From positions 1 through 47,632 of the forward strand of contig CAKREH010000026.1 in assembly GCA_934317215.1 (NCBI GenBank): 47,632 nucleotides of DNA, written 5' to 3'. How positions within the stretch are numbered: the stretch's first letter is position 1; every line of letters begins with the position of its first letter. The translations under genes were made by a program, and so were the position numbers. This document shows, in pieces, positions 1-7,585 of the stretch. The notes below the pieces were generated by a model that saw nothing but the letters and a program-made list of their open reading frames with translations, ran no database searches and was not told the DNA's origin. The stretch comes from an uncultured Roseburia sp. Its GTDB lineage: Bacteria > Bacillota > Clostridia > Lachnospirales > Lachnospiraceae.

Positions 1-793
1 AAAGAATTTGCGGGAATTTTTCAAGCGGCGTAAGCCGCATAAGCAGGGTTTGGGGAAGGCACTCCCCAACAAGATTCACGCAAGGACAAAATGAGCGATA
101 AGCGAAATTTGGTACTGCGGTAGAATCTTGCTCTTAGAAAGCGGCGGCTTCCCGCTGTGTTCGCCCCGTTCAATCCCCTCTGTTCCGCAGAAGCGATTTC
201 TGCCAACTCCGGCGGCTATTTCTGCTGCAAATTTTTCGGGGTGTTTGAGCTTCTGCTAATAAAGCGGGTGGGCGGCGTTTTCTGTCCCGTTCGCTAACAA
301 GACTTTTTCAAAGGGCTTTGCTGCCCGCTTTTTCCCCTCGACGGAGAAAATATTTTTTTACCAACTCTGCGGCGGCATTTTTTGAAAAAATTCCTCTCAT
401 TACCTACACCACCGCATTTTGAAATTTGCCAAACAGGGCAGCAAATTTCCCCTTACTCCCTACAACACATGAAAAAGCAAAAATGACGGAGATTTTCGGA
501 AATTTTTCATTTTTCCTTTCATTTCCTACTCCCCAAAAAAGTTCATTTCTGCCAAAGAGTTTTTGATTTTTTTCAAATTTCCTCCACGGAGAAGTCTGGA
601 TTTTGCCAACCTCTTTTTCCCTTTTCGTGGCATAATACCGCCGATTTTTCAAAACGCCGAATAAAACGGAAAATTTTTTGGTCTGCTCTGCATAAGCAAT
701 GCAGAAAAGGCGGCTCCGGCAACCGCAAGGCGCAAAAAAAGCAGGAAACCTTTTCTTTGATTTCCTGCTCGGTGTGCCGCTGCATGGCGGCAG
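1..793. other. Conjugative-element noncoding region with oriT-like hairpins
   Basis: About 790 bases with no convincing gene. The short open frames on both strands lack ribosome binding sites and recognisable products. The left part holds three hairpins in a row: GCGGC/GCCGC at 25-38, TGGGGA/TCCCCA around 51-68, and CAAGATTC (70-77) with GAATCTTG (123-130). Such structure, next to Orf7/Orf8-type regulators of a conjugative element, fits the transfer origin and leader upstream of a mobilisation operon that would lie outside the window. The oriT assignment is inference; no relaxase gene is visible. Confidence 0.4.
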
Positions 794-1021
794 TTATTCA
801 GTTGTGACGGGCGGGGCTACACGGCTAAAGCGAAACTTAAACAGTGCTTTCAGCAGCGTTTCCGTGATGAAGTCCTCGGCTTCCTTGTCGGCCTGTCCGT
901 TGATACGGGAAGCATAGCGTATTCGCCGCCCGTAATACTGCAAAACGGTGTTGACCGCTTCCGGCTCGCCGCTGGTAGCCTGTACGATTGTGTCATAGGG
1001 GAGAAGCCTGCTATTCCTCAT
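794..1021 (-). CDS. HTH_16-type conjugative transposon protein (Tn916 Orf8-like)
   Basis: A 75-residue protein. Its core (LPYDTIVQATSGEPEAVNTV, then YYGRRIRYASR) is typical of the helix-turn-helix proteins found beside the small sigma factor in Tn916- and Tn1549-type elements; these are thought to bind DNA and help control element genes. The start codon overlaps the last 11 bases of the upstream sigma-like gene, so the two are translationally coupled. The xis and int genes that follow Orf8 in Tn916 are not seen here, so this is probably a Tn1549-like arrangement with mobilisation genes further left. Confidence 0.75.
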   Translation of the reverse strand: MRNSRLLPYDTIVQATSGEPEAVNTVLQYYGRRIRYASRINGQADKEAEDFITETLLKALFKFRFSRVAPPVTTE

Positions 1022-1457
1022 GCGCCAGTCCCTCCATTTCCTCGTAAAGCTGCCCTAACACCTTTCGGATATGGTAGCTCGCAGAGCTTCGGCAATACCC
1101 GTACCGCCTGCCGATTTCATGCTGCGGCAGACGCTTGAAAAAGGACAGGTAGAGCATTTCCTGCTCCTGTGCTGGCAGACGTGAGAGGGCGGCGGCAAGC
1201 AGCCCGTCATTAAGAATGACGGTATCGCCGCAGAGGACAATCGGGTGTTCTTCGTCCTGCTCCGGTACTATGAAATATTCATCTGTCGTGCCTAAAGGGT
1301 AGTGCTTTTCATCTGTGAGATAGTCAAGGGATATTTCTCTTTTGTGCTTCCTGCTCCATGTCCTTAACACTGTGTAGCTGGCATTGCGGATAACGACTTT
1401 ACAAAAAGCGTGAAATGTGTATTCGATATTCTCTTTGTATTCTTCTGTACAAGTCAT
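1011..1457 (-). CDS. Sigma-70-like factor of a conjugative element (Tn916 Orf7-like)
   Basis: A 148-residue protein starting at ATG 1457. A purine-rich ribosome binding site (GGAAAGGGGG) precedes this ATG, so I prefer it to an in-frame start 26 codons further upstream. Residues about 20-40 resemble sigma region 2; the C-terminal part (LSRLPAQEQEMLYLSFFKRL followed by HEIGRRYGYCRSSASYHI) is a sigma region 4 helix-turn-helix. In Tn916-family elements such factors activate element transcription. It overlaps the downstream HTH_16 gene. The gene marks this end of the window as part of an integrative conjugative element. Confidence 0.8.
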   Translation of the reverse strand: MTCTEEYKENIEYTFHAFCKVVIRNASYTVLRTWSRKHKREISLDYLTDEKHYPLGTTDEYFIVPEQDEEHPIVLCGDTVILNDGLLAAALSRLPAQEQEMLYLSFFKRLPQHEIGRRYGYCRSSASYHIRKVLGQLYEEMEGLAHEE

Positions 1458-1583
1458 GGAAAATTCCCCCTTTCCTCCACAAAGGGCTGTGACTGGTTGA
1501 TAGTTGCCTTTTATGATAGTAAGGGGCGGCAGCACTTTAGGCTGTCGCTCCTTGACTGCCTAACTGCAAAACCGGGCGGGGCT

Positions 1584-1621
1584 GTCAACGGCGGGCGAAG
1601 CCCGTTCATTTTATCGTTGAC
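1584..1621. promoter_or_regulatory. Two-part hairpin upstream of the sigma-like gene
   Basis: An outer inverted repeat GTCAACG/CGTTGAC (1584-1590 and 1615-1621) encloses an inner CGGGC/GCCCG hairpin (1592-1604). There is no T run, so a simple terminator is unlikely. It may be a leader structure or a protein binding site of the conjugative element. Confidence 0.4.
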
Positions 1622-1638
1622 TGGCTCGGCTGGTTTTG

Positions 1639-1893
1639 CTATTTTTCCAGTGCAATTTGTAAATCGTTTGTAAAAATATCATCTCCCGGCGCACAATCAT
1701 TTTCTACTAAGGTAGTAGCGTAAAAAAGTTCATTGCCCTGTCTTACAAAAATAAGGAATGTGGAATTGGCATATTCTGGTCTGACCCAACCATTTTCGTC
1801 CATAGTCATTCCTCCCGCCAATGTCACTTTCGGGGGATTATCAGACTTACACTCGTAATCCATTTGATAAACTTCAAATGTTTTCCCGTTCAA
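1639..1893 (-). CDS. Small protein of unknown function
   Basis: An 84-residue open frame read from a TTG codon; no ATG lies between the preceding in-frame TAG and this codon, so the exact start is uncertain. The product (starting NGKTFEVYQMDYECK, with FLIFVRQGNELFYATTLVEN) has no signal peptide or membrane helix and I do not recognise a family. It lies 51 bases downstream of the lipoprotein gene on the same strand and could be the third gene of that operon. The missing ATG may mean it is the tail of a longer gene broken by a frameshift. Confidence 0.4.
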   Translation of the reverse strand: MNGKTFEVYQMDYECKSDNPPKVTLAGGMTMDENGWVRPEYANSTFLIFVRQGNELFYATTLVENDCAPGDDIFTNDLQIALEK

Positions 1894-1944
1894 ATCTTCA
1901 TAAGTATACGCAAGTTCTAATAAACCAATTCTCCAATCCTAATA

Positions 1945-2631
1945 CTACCCAGCTTCCGTTTTTTTGCTTGCAAATTCACTGGCTATCTGTTGTACAATTT
2001 CTGGTACATTAATATCTTCTGTGATACTTCCTTGACTGGCTTCCAATTCTTTGTTGGTTACTACGCTTGCATTGCCAGTGTCCGATGCACCATAAGAGAA
2101 ACTTACTATGGTAGCGTCATTGTATTTCTCAAAAACCGCATAGTATTCTTCTTCTGTAATTACCTTTGTTTCGTCTCCCTTATCCATAGTGTAAGTGGCA
2201 TTTCCGCTGTCGTCAAATTGCTCAAAAATGCCTTCTGCCAGTTTAAGTGCGCCGGATTCTTCAATTTCAAAACGCTGCATATCGTGACCGGAAGCTGCAT
2301 AAATACCTGTTTCATCATAAGCGATAGGGTATGCGGTGCCCATGCTTTCTATCGTTCCTATGTTTTTTACTTCTTTGTTTACCAGATAATATACTTCACA
2401 ATTAAGCGCCGCCTGATTTCCCAGTCCATCATCATACACCTGTGAAGTGACAAGTAAAACAGGCGAAGAAGCGTTCGTATCAACAATCGCAAAAAGTTCA
2501 TTATCTTCCAGACCGGCGATGGTTTCACCGTAAATAGCAGCATTATCACTACTTTTGTCTCCACACGCACATAAAGAAAAAATTAGCACACATAAAGCGA
2601 AACATAAAATAATTTTCTTTGTTTTATACAT
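1945..2631 (-). CDS. Lipoprotein of unknown function
   Basis: A 228-residue protein. The N-terminus is a type II signal peptide: lysines at 4-6, a hydrophobic stretch, then a lipobox ending at Cys23 (LCAC followed by G). The mature part begins with a Ser/Asn/Asp-rich linker and is predicted to sit on the outer face of the membrane. No enzyme motif is visible. It starts 5 bases downstream of the stop of the XRE/membrane gene, so the two are almost certainly co-transcribed. A regulator with membrane helices paired with a lipoprotein suggests a surface-sensing pair, but that is inference. Confidence 0.75.
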   Translation of the reverse strand: MYKTKKIILCFALCVLIFSLCACGDKSSDNAAIYGETIAGLEDNELFAIVDTNASSPVLLVTSQVYDDGLGNQAALNCEVYYLVNKEVKNIGTIESMGTAYPIAYDETGIYAASGHDMQRFEIEESGALKLAEGIFEQFDDSGNATYTMDKGDETKVITEEEYYAVFEKYNDATIVSFSYGASDTGNASVVTNKELEASQGSITEDINVPEIVQQIASEFASKKTEAG

Positions 2632-2636
2632 ATTTT

Positions 2637-3158
2637 TCAGTCTCCTTTTTTCCTTTTTTCAATGGCATAGCTCATGAACAGAATCACTCCTATTGCTCCT
2701 GCGATAATGGACGGTATCATCAACCGCATATAATCAACAGGAGCGTTTTCGTATTGTCCCGTAACGATATATCGGTATAACATATATTGGGTGCTAAGTG
2801 TAGTGCTTTGCAACGCAACTACATAAGCGAAATTTAATATGCTGACCATAATAAAAATCAAACCGCTGATGAGCAGCAATGTCATTTTTCTGTTATGAAG
2901 ATTTATTTTCATCAAATCTTCTAAAGTTAATTGTTCGTCATTTTTATTTGCCACGCCTGTTTCTCCTTCCTTTAGCAAATCATCTAATGACACATGAAAA
3001 ATCCTGCTTATTTTAACGATACTTTCTAAGTCTGGGGAAGTGCTGTCCGATTCCCATTTAGAAATGGTCTGTCTGGACACGTTAAGTTTTTCCGCTAATT
3101 GTTCTTGTGTCATTCCTGAAAGTTTCCTTAATTGGTTGATTTTATTTCCAATTTTCAT
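2637..3158 (-). CDS. XRE-family regulator with C-terminal membrane helices
   Basis: A 173-residue protein. Residues 5-60 form a Cro/CI-type helix-turn-helix (MTQEQLAEKLNVSRQTISKW, then LDDLLKEGE). After a linker there are two hydrophobic segments at about 93-116 and 145-166, with a basic C-terminus (EKRKKGD). Membrane-anchored XRE proteins are common in Clostridia, often as the first gene of small stress or antimicrobial-response operons. A GGAGGG ribosome binding site precedes the ATG. It is followed 5 bases later by the lipoprotein gene. Likely autoregulated; the target is not known. Confidence 0.8.
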   Translation of the reverse strand: MKIGNKINQLRKLSGMTQEQLAEKLNVSRQTISKWESDSTSPDLESIVKISRIFHVSLDDLLKEGETGVANKNDEQLTLEDLMKINLHNRKMTLLLISGLIFIMVSILNFAYVVALQSTTLSTQYMLYRYIVTGQYENAPVDYMRLMIPSIIAGAIGVILFMSYAIEKRKKGD

Positions 3159-3528
3159 TTTATACCCTCCTTTGAGAACGATTTTAAAGAATATAAACCA
3201 TTTTTTCTATCAACACAGCTTTACATTTGCGCTATAAATAATAACATTTATGAAATTGCTCGCTTTTCTGCATTTTTAGCGACCATGTAAAGGTATTTCA
3301 AATTATACCATTTAATCTGTTCTTTCTCTACCACAATCATCGAATGCAGGAAGTATGTGACTTGTCCATTTACTGTACGGAATAGTTAGGGTTGCTGTCT
3401 ATCTCTGGTTTGTTGTTACTTTATCGCACATAAGCATTTCCTGCGGGCTTGTTGTTTGCAGTATAAGCGGTAGAAAAAAGTGAATCATGTAGAAATAATG
3501 ATATTCATGTAGAAAAATGAAAAAATAC

Positions 3529-3602
3529 AATAAATATTCATGCGTTTTAGTGCAATTTTATAAATAAAAAACGTTGATTTTTACATGAATATTTATTATA
3601 TT
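3529..3602 (+). promoter_or_regulatory. Promoter with a 14-bp inverted repeat ahead of the AAA+ ATPase
   Basis: A candidate promoter has -35 TTGATT (3574-3579), a 17-base spacer and -10 TATATT (3597-3602). A perfect inverted repeat AATAAATATTCATG (3529-3542) and its complement (3584-3597) flank the -35 box, the right arm filling the spacer. A shorter direct repeat CATGTAGAAA lies at 3486-3495 and 3506-3515. The layout fits a repressor site; DNA inversion is possible but no invertase gene is nearby. Confidence 0.5.
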
Positions 3603-3626
3603 ATATTCAGAACATAAAAAGAAAGA

Positions 3627-3705
3627 ATTTTGCTCCGCAAAACAGGGAGGAAAATCCTCTGCTCCTGCAAAGGCAGTCGCATTTTGCTCCGCAAAACAGG
3701 GAGGA
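3627..3705 (+). repeat. Two 25-bp direct repeats with hairpin and ribosome binding site
   Basis: The same 25-base sequence occurs at 3627-3651 and 3681-3705, 54 bases apart, just before the ATPase start. Each copy contains the small hairpin TTTGC-TCC-GCAAA followed by CAGGGAGGA. The second GGGAGGA is the ribosome binding site of the gene; the first is a duplicate. This may be a duplication of the leader or a structure that affects translation. Confidence 0.7.
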
Positions 3706-3711
3706 TAGATT

Positions 3712-5007
3712 ATGTATAGAAAGATTATGTCTTTTTTGGAAGAGTGGAAGAAAAATGAACACCGGAAACCTCTTATTTTACAGGGGGCAAGACAGGTGGG
3801 AAAAACGTATTCTATTTTGGAATTCGGGCGTACTCATTATGAAAATGTAGCATATTTCAATTTTGAAACGAACCCAAAGTTGAATGAAACCTTTGAGGAA
3901 AATATCAGTCCTGATTATCTGCTCCCGATTTTATCTCATATTGCAGGACAGACGATCGTAAGTGAAAAAACACTGATTGTTTTTGACGAGGTGCAGCTTT
4001 GCGAACGTGCATTGACCTCGTTAAAATATTTTTGCGAGGATGCCCCGGATTACCATATTATTGTGGCTGGCAGTCTGCTCGGTGTCGCGGTTAACAGGGC
4101 AGCATTCTCATTCCCCGTCGGTAAGGTGGATATGAAAACGATGTATCCTATGGATATGGAGGAATTTATGTATGCGATGGGGGAGGATCTCCTTGTAGAG
4201 CAGATAAAAAAATGTTTTGAAACAGATACACCAATGCCCTCGGCTTTACACGATGCGGCAATGCAGATCTACCGTCAGTATCTCGTTGTGGGTGGCATGC
4301 CGGAGTGTGTAATGCAGTTTACGGAAACGGGGGATTATATTCTGATCCGTCATACACAGGACACGATCCTTGCAAGCTATCTTAACGATATGAGCAAATA
4401 CAATAACCTGAATGAGATAAAAAAAACAAGACTGGTTTATGACAATATTACCGTTCAGCTTTCGAAAAAGAATACCCGTTTTCAGTATAAACTGATTAAG
4501 AAAGGCGGAAGGGCATCTGAATTTGAAAATGCGATTGAGTGGCTCTGCCTGTCAGGTATTGTATCTCGGGTTTATAAAGTGGAGCAGATCAAAAAGCCTT
4601 TGGAAAACTATCGTGATATTGATGCATTTAAGATTTATGTTTCAGATCTGGGATTGTTATGTGCCAAGAAGGATCTGAATGCAAATGATATTTTATATAT
4701 GGTTGAAGAACTGGACGACTTTAAGGGCGGCATGGCTGAAAATTATGTCAATACACAGCTTTTGATCAATGGATATCACACTTACTATTGGGAGTCTGAA
4801 CGAGGAGCGGAAATAGATTTTGTCATTCAGCGGGAAGGACAGCTTATCCCTGTTGAAGTGAAATCTGCCGATAATACCAGAGCGAAGAGCTTAAGAGTTT
4901 ATATGAATACCTACAAGCCTGCATATGCGATCAAACTTTCAGCGAAAAACTTTGCTTTTGAAGATGACAAAAAAATAGTCCCACTCTATGCAGCGTTTTT
5001 GTTATAG
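3712..5007 (+). CDS. AAA+ ATPase with DUF4143 domain
   Basis: A 431-residue protein. The N-terminal AAA+ domain has a Walker A motif GARQVGKT (25-32) and a Walker B motif LIVFDE (88-93). The C-terminal half matches the DUF4143 family and ends with a PD-(D/E)xK-like signature (GAEIDFVIQREGQLIPVEVK, around residues 370-390). This family is common and variable in gut Bacteroidetes and Clostridia; its role is unproven, with suggested links to DNA handling or mobile elements. It stands alone, next to conjugative-element genes, and may be cargo. Start ATG 3712 has a good site (GGGAGGA) ahead of it. Confidence 0.85.
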   Translation: MYRKIMSFLEEWKKNEHRKPLILQGARQVGKTYSILEFGRTHYENVAYFNFETNPKLNETFEENISPDYLLPILSHIAGQTIVSEKTLIVFDEVQLCERALTSLKYFCEDAPDYHIIVAGSLLGVAVNRAAFSFPVGKVDMKTMYPMDMEEFMYAMGEDLLVEQIKKCFETDTPMPSALHDAAMQIYRQYLVVGGMPECVMQFTETGDYILIRHTQDTILASYLNDMSKYNNLNEIKKTRLVYDNITVQLSKKNTRFQYKLIKKGGRASEFENAIEWLCLSGIVSRVYKVEQIKKPLENYRDIDAFKIYVSDLGLLCAKKDLNANDILYMVEELDDFKGGMAENYVNTQLLINGYHTYYWESERGAEIDFVIQREGQLIPVEVKSADNTRAKSLRVYMNTYKPAYAIKLSAKNFAFEDDKKIVPLYAAFLL

Positions 5008-5075
5008 CTAAAGCAGATACGTTTTCTTACCGATAATAACCTATATAACCAGAAGCAGTTATGAAAAGGGGGAAA

Positions 5076-5195
5076 ATGAGGGATGTTAACCGGATCCTGT
5101 CAGCGATCGCGCAGGATAACCAGTGCACACAGAAAATGTCTGAGATTGAAGATATGGAAAATGGTGGAAATGGAGATCTAAATGAACGATTTTAA
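5076..5195 (+). CDS. Possible 39-residue leader peptide before alcohol dehydrogenase
   Basis: A short frame starting at ATG 5076, with AGGGGG about 6 bases ahead, encodes MRDVNRILSAIAQDNQCTQK and 19 more residues. Its stop lies 14 bases inside the alcohol dehydrogenase gene, so translational coupling is possible. No family is recognised. The good ribosome binding site supports it; the short length argues caution. Confidence 0.3.
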   Translation: MRDVNRILSAIAQDNQCTQKMSEIEDMENGGNGDLNERF

Positions 5196-6363
5196 TTATT
5201 ATGCACCGACAAAAGTTGTTTTCGGAAAAGGTGCGGAACAAAAAGTTGGAAACCTGATAAAAGAACAGAACTGTAAAAAGGTTCTCATCCATTATGGAAG
5301 CGGCAGTGCCAGACGCTCCGGTCTGTTAGACAGGATCGAGGCGATCTTTGATAAAGAGGGGATTACTTACGTCGAATTGGGTGGTGTCGTTCCAAACCCG
5401 AGACTTTCATTAGTATATGAGGGAATCGGACTCTGTAAAAAAGAAAACGTCGATTTCATCCTTGCCGTCGGCGGCGGAAGTGTCATTGATTCCGCAAAGG
5501 CGATTGGCTATGGTGTTGCAAATGAGGGAGATGTATGGGATTTCTTTGATTTTAAACGGAAACCGACCGCATGCCTGCCAATCGGCACAGTGCTTACGAT
5601 CGCAGCAGCGGGAAGTGAGATGAGCGGCTCCTGCGTGATCACGAAAGAAGAGGGCGGTATGAAAAGAGGGTGCACGACAGATTACAGCAGATTAAAGTTT
5701 GCTGTTTTAAATCCGGAACTTACGATGACGCTTCCGCCGTATCAGACGGCATGCGGGTGTACGGATATCCTGATGCACACAATGGAGCGTTATTTCAATC
5801 ACAGTGAAAACATGGAACTGACCGACGGGATCAGCGAAGCGCTTATGCGCACAGTAATCAGAAATGCAAAAATCCTTGTAAAAGAGCCGGAAAATTATGA
5901 TGCGCGTGCGGAAGTGATGTGGGCAGGAAGTCTTTCACACAATGGACTGACCGGTTGCGGAACGGACGGTGGAGACTGGGCAACACACAAGTTAGAACAT
6001 GAACTTGGCGGAATGTTTGATGTGGCACATGGAGCAGGACTTGCAGCAATCTGGGGAAGCTGGGCACGTTATGTCTGCGGAGAGCGCATTGACCGCTTTG
6101 TGCAGTTTGCAGAGCGCGTCATGGATGTGACACCACAGGAGACAGAACAAAAGACGGCAGAGGCAGGCATCGCGGCGATGGAAGATTTCTACCGGGAGAT
6201 AAAAATGCCAACATCCCTGGCAGAACTGGGCATTGCGCCAACGGATGAACAGATCCGGGAACTGGCAGAAAAGTGTAATGCGGCGGTCAGAGGCAATCTT
6301 GGAAAAGTAAAACATCTGAATGTGGAAGACATGATCGCAATCTATACCGCAGCAAGAAGATAG
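5182..6363 (+). CDS. Iron-containing alcohol dehydrogenase (BdhA/YqhD-like)
   Basis: A 393-residue member of the group III alcohol dehydrogenases, cytoplasmic, reducing an aldehyde such as butyraldehyde to the alcohol (or the reverse) with NAD(P)H. Residues about 95-105 carry the nucleotide-binding GGGSVIDSAKAI. Metal ligands are visible as Asp and His in CGCTDILMHTMERY and two His in HKLEHELGGMFDVAHGAG. Length is normal for the butanol dehydrogenase/YqhD branch. The ribosome binding site GGAG precedes ATG 5182 by 6 bases. It converges with the TetR gene. Substrate is not decided by sequence. Confidence 0.9.
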   Translation: MNDFNYYAPTKVVFGKGAEQKVGNLIKEQNCKKVLIHYGSGSARRSGLLDRIEAIFDKEGITYVELGGVVPNPRLSLVYEGIGLCKKENVDFILAVGGGSVIDSAKAIGYGVANEGDVWDFFDFKRKPTACLPIGTVLTIAAAGSEMSGSCVITKEEGGMKRGCTTDYSRLKFAVLNPELTMTLPPYQTACGCTDILMHTMERYFNHSENMELTDGISEALMRTVIRNAKILVKEPENYDARAEVMWAGSLSHNGLTGCGTDGGDWATHKLEHELGGMFDVAHGAGLAAIWGSWARYVCGERIDRFVQFAERVMDVTPQETEQKTAEAGIAAMEDFYREIKMPTSLAELGIAPTDEQIRELAEKCNAAVRGNLGKVKHLNVEDMIAIYTAARR

Positions 6364-6366
6364 AAT

Positions 6367-6392
6367 GCAGATTTTAACAACTGTGAATCTGC
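6367..6392. terminator. Weak hairpin between convergent genes
   Basis: GCAGATT (6367-6373) pairs with AATCTGC (6386-6392) between the alcohol dehydrogenase stop and the TetR gene stop. There is no long T run, so it is only a possible terminator. Confidence 0.35.
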
Positions 6393-7007
6393 CTAAAGTT
6401 CTGCCATCAGAAAATTGAGTGATCCTTTTGGATTTTCCGTACCTTTTTCTAGCAGGGCGATCAGACCGCGGATCGTGTTTTCAATTTCGTTTCGTTCCGA
6501 TGGCACTAATGTGTTGTCTAGTTTTACAGTGAGAACGATCAGAACAATTTCAGCGAGGGCATCCGGACGTTCACAGGTGATCAGACCTGTCCGGGTGCCC
6601 TGTTTTATGATTTCGGTGAGAACCGGTTTTAATTCTGTGATCAGGTACTTCATATATTTCTGGTGCAGAAATGCCTTTTCCTGTGCAGCAGTTCCGCTGC
6701 CAATCTCCGTTTTTAAAAAAGCAGCAGAAGAATTTCTGCATGCCTGAAAAATCATTGCCATTCTTGTGAAAGGAGAGATATCTGTCTGTTCCGCAAGCTG
6801 CTTTGCAGTGTTCAGAGGCTCTTTGTAACTTCGTGCAACCAGAGCTTCTAAAATAGCATCTTTAGAAGAAAAGTAGTAGTAGATACTGCCTTTTCCAATT
6901 CCTGCCGTCTGTGCGATCTCGCTGACTGAGATCGTAGACAGTTCTTTTGTTTCAAGAAGCTCCTTTAAAGCGTCTAAAATTTTGTTATATTTTTCCTGTT
7001 TTGCCAT
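6393..7007 (-). CDS. TetR-family repressor of the condensation/ACP operon
   Basis: A 204-residue regulator beginning MAKQEKYNKILDALKELLET. The helix-turn-helix at about 25-50 reads ISVSEIAQTAGIGKGSIYYY, followed by FSSKDAILEA, a textbook TetR N-terminus; the rest is the ligand-binding and dimerisation domain. Start ATG 7007 is preceded by GAGGA; the longer frame upstream lacks a ribosome binding site. It is divergent from the SCP2-like gene, and two palindromes in the shared region are its likely operators. By family analogy it would repress itself and the operon until a fatty-acid-like ligand binds. Confidence 0.88.
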   Translation of the reverse strand: MAKQEKYNKILDALKELLETKELSTISVSEIAQTAGIGKGSIYYYFSSKDAILEALVARSYKEPLNTAKQLAEQTDISPFTRMAMIFQACRNSSAAFLKTEIGSGTAAQEKAFLHQKYMKYLITELKPVLTEIIKQGTRTGLITCERPDALAEIVLIVLTVKLDNTLVPSERNEIENTIRGLIALLEKGTENPKGSLNFLMAEL

Positions 7008-7154
7008 AGAAATCCTCATTCTTGTGCTTATTATGTGTAATAGAAACGGATCGTCTGATTCCCACATCATCATATCATACAAAATTCTGAAATGCGAATG
7101 AAAATCCCACAAAAAAATAGATAAATTTTTTGTTTATTTATGTAGAAGTAATAA

Positions 7155-7169
7155 TTGACCGATGGTCGA
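7155..7169. promoter_or_regulatory. Putative TetR operator, site 1
   Basis: TTGACC-GAT-GGTCGA is near-palindromic (GACC/GGTC arms around GAT). It lies between the divergent TetR and SCP2-like genes and shares GACCGATGGTCGAA exactly with site 2, 43 bases away. Confidence 0.65.
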
Positions 7170-7188
7170 ATAAATGCTAAGGTTTAAA

Positions 7189-7194
7189 TATAAT
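7189..7194 (+). promoter_or_regulatory. -10 box of the condensation/ACP operon
   Basis: A perfect TATAAT sits between the two TetR operators, about 50 bases before the SCP2-like start codon. The matching -35 region (around 7166-7171) is poor, and site 1 overlaps it, fitting a repressed promoter. Confidence 0.5.
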
Positions 7195-7197
7195 AAA

Positions 7198-7212
7198 TCG
7201 ACCGATGGTCGA
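7198..7212. promoter_or_regulatory. Putative TetR operator, site 2
   Basis: TCGACC-GAT-GGTCGA is a perfect palindrome with 6-base arms, just downstream of the -10 box and therefore over the expected transcript start. It would block initiation when occupied. Confidence 0.7.
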
Positions 7213-7242
7213 AAAGCGTCAGCAAAGGAATGGAGGATTCTT

Positions 7243-7575
7243 ATGAAATACGCGGATATGTTTTCAAAAGTAAAAGGAATGTTTATGACAGCGGATGTCA
7301 GTGATATCACAGAACATTTCGCATATCAGTTTGACATCACGGGAGAAGCGGAAGGAATTTTTTATGTGGAAGTAAAAGAAGGAAAACTTTTTGTGGAGCC
7401 GTATGAATATTTTGACCGTGACGCTATTTTTACCTGCACGGCAGAAACACTGTTTCGTCTGGCGGAAGGAAAAATAGACCCGGTTCTTGCATTTACGACC
7501 GGAAAATTAAAAGTAGAAGGAAATATCGATAAGGCACTCAGATTAAAAGAACTGATCGACAGCAAAAAAGAATAG
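7243..7575 (+). CDS. SCP2-like sterol/lipid-binding protein
   Basis: A 110-residue protein with the SCP2 fold signature: a strand-rich middle (IFYVEVKEGKLFVEPYEYFD) and the ending typical of the family (FTTGKLKVEGNIDKALRLKELI). SCP2 proteins hold acyl chains or other lipids. Start ATG 7243 follows GGAGG; the longer upstream frame runs across the operator and is rejected. It is the first gene of the operon, 10 bases before the hydrolase, and may present or carry the lipid substrate or product. Cytoplasmic; no signal peptide. Confidence 0.8.
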   Translation: MKYADMFSKVKGMFMTADVSDITEHFAYQFDITGEAEGIFYVEVKEGKLFVEPYEYFDRDAIFTCTAETLFRLAEGKIDPVLAFTTGKLKVEGNIDKALRLKELIDSKKE

Positions 7576-7585
7576 GAGAATAGCA

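Larger units (their letters stand above)
3159..3711. other. Long intergenic region between divergent genes
   Basis: About 550 bases. It holds the promoter region of the minus-strand XRE operon on the left, and inverted and direct repeats plus the promoter of the AAA+ ATPase on the right (listed separately). A 30-codon open frame on the minus strand near 3249-3341 might be a gene remnant, but it has no recognisable family. No RNA gene was seen. Confidence 0.5.

Noticed and set aside
404..785. Minus-strand frames of 82 and 70 codons in the conjugative-element region
   Set aside because: No ribosome binding site, no family, odd Phe/Lys-rich composition. Kept as noncoding.
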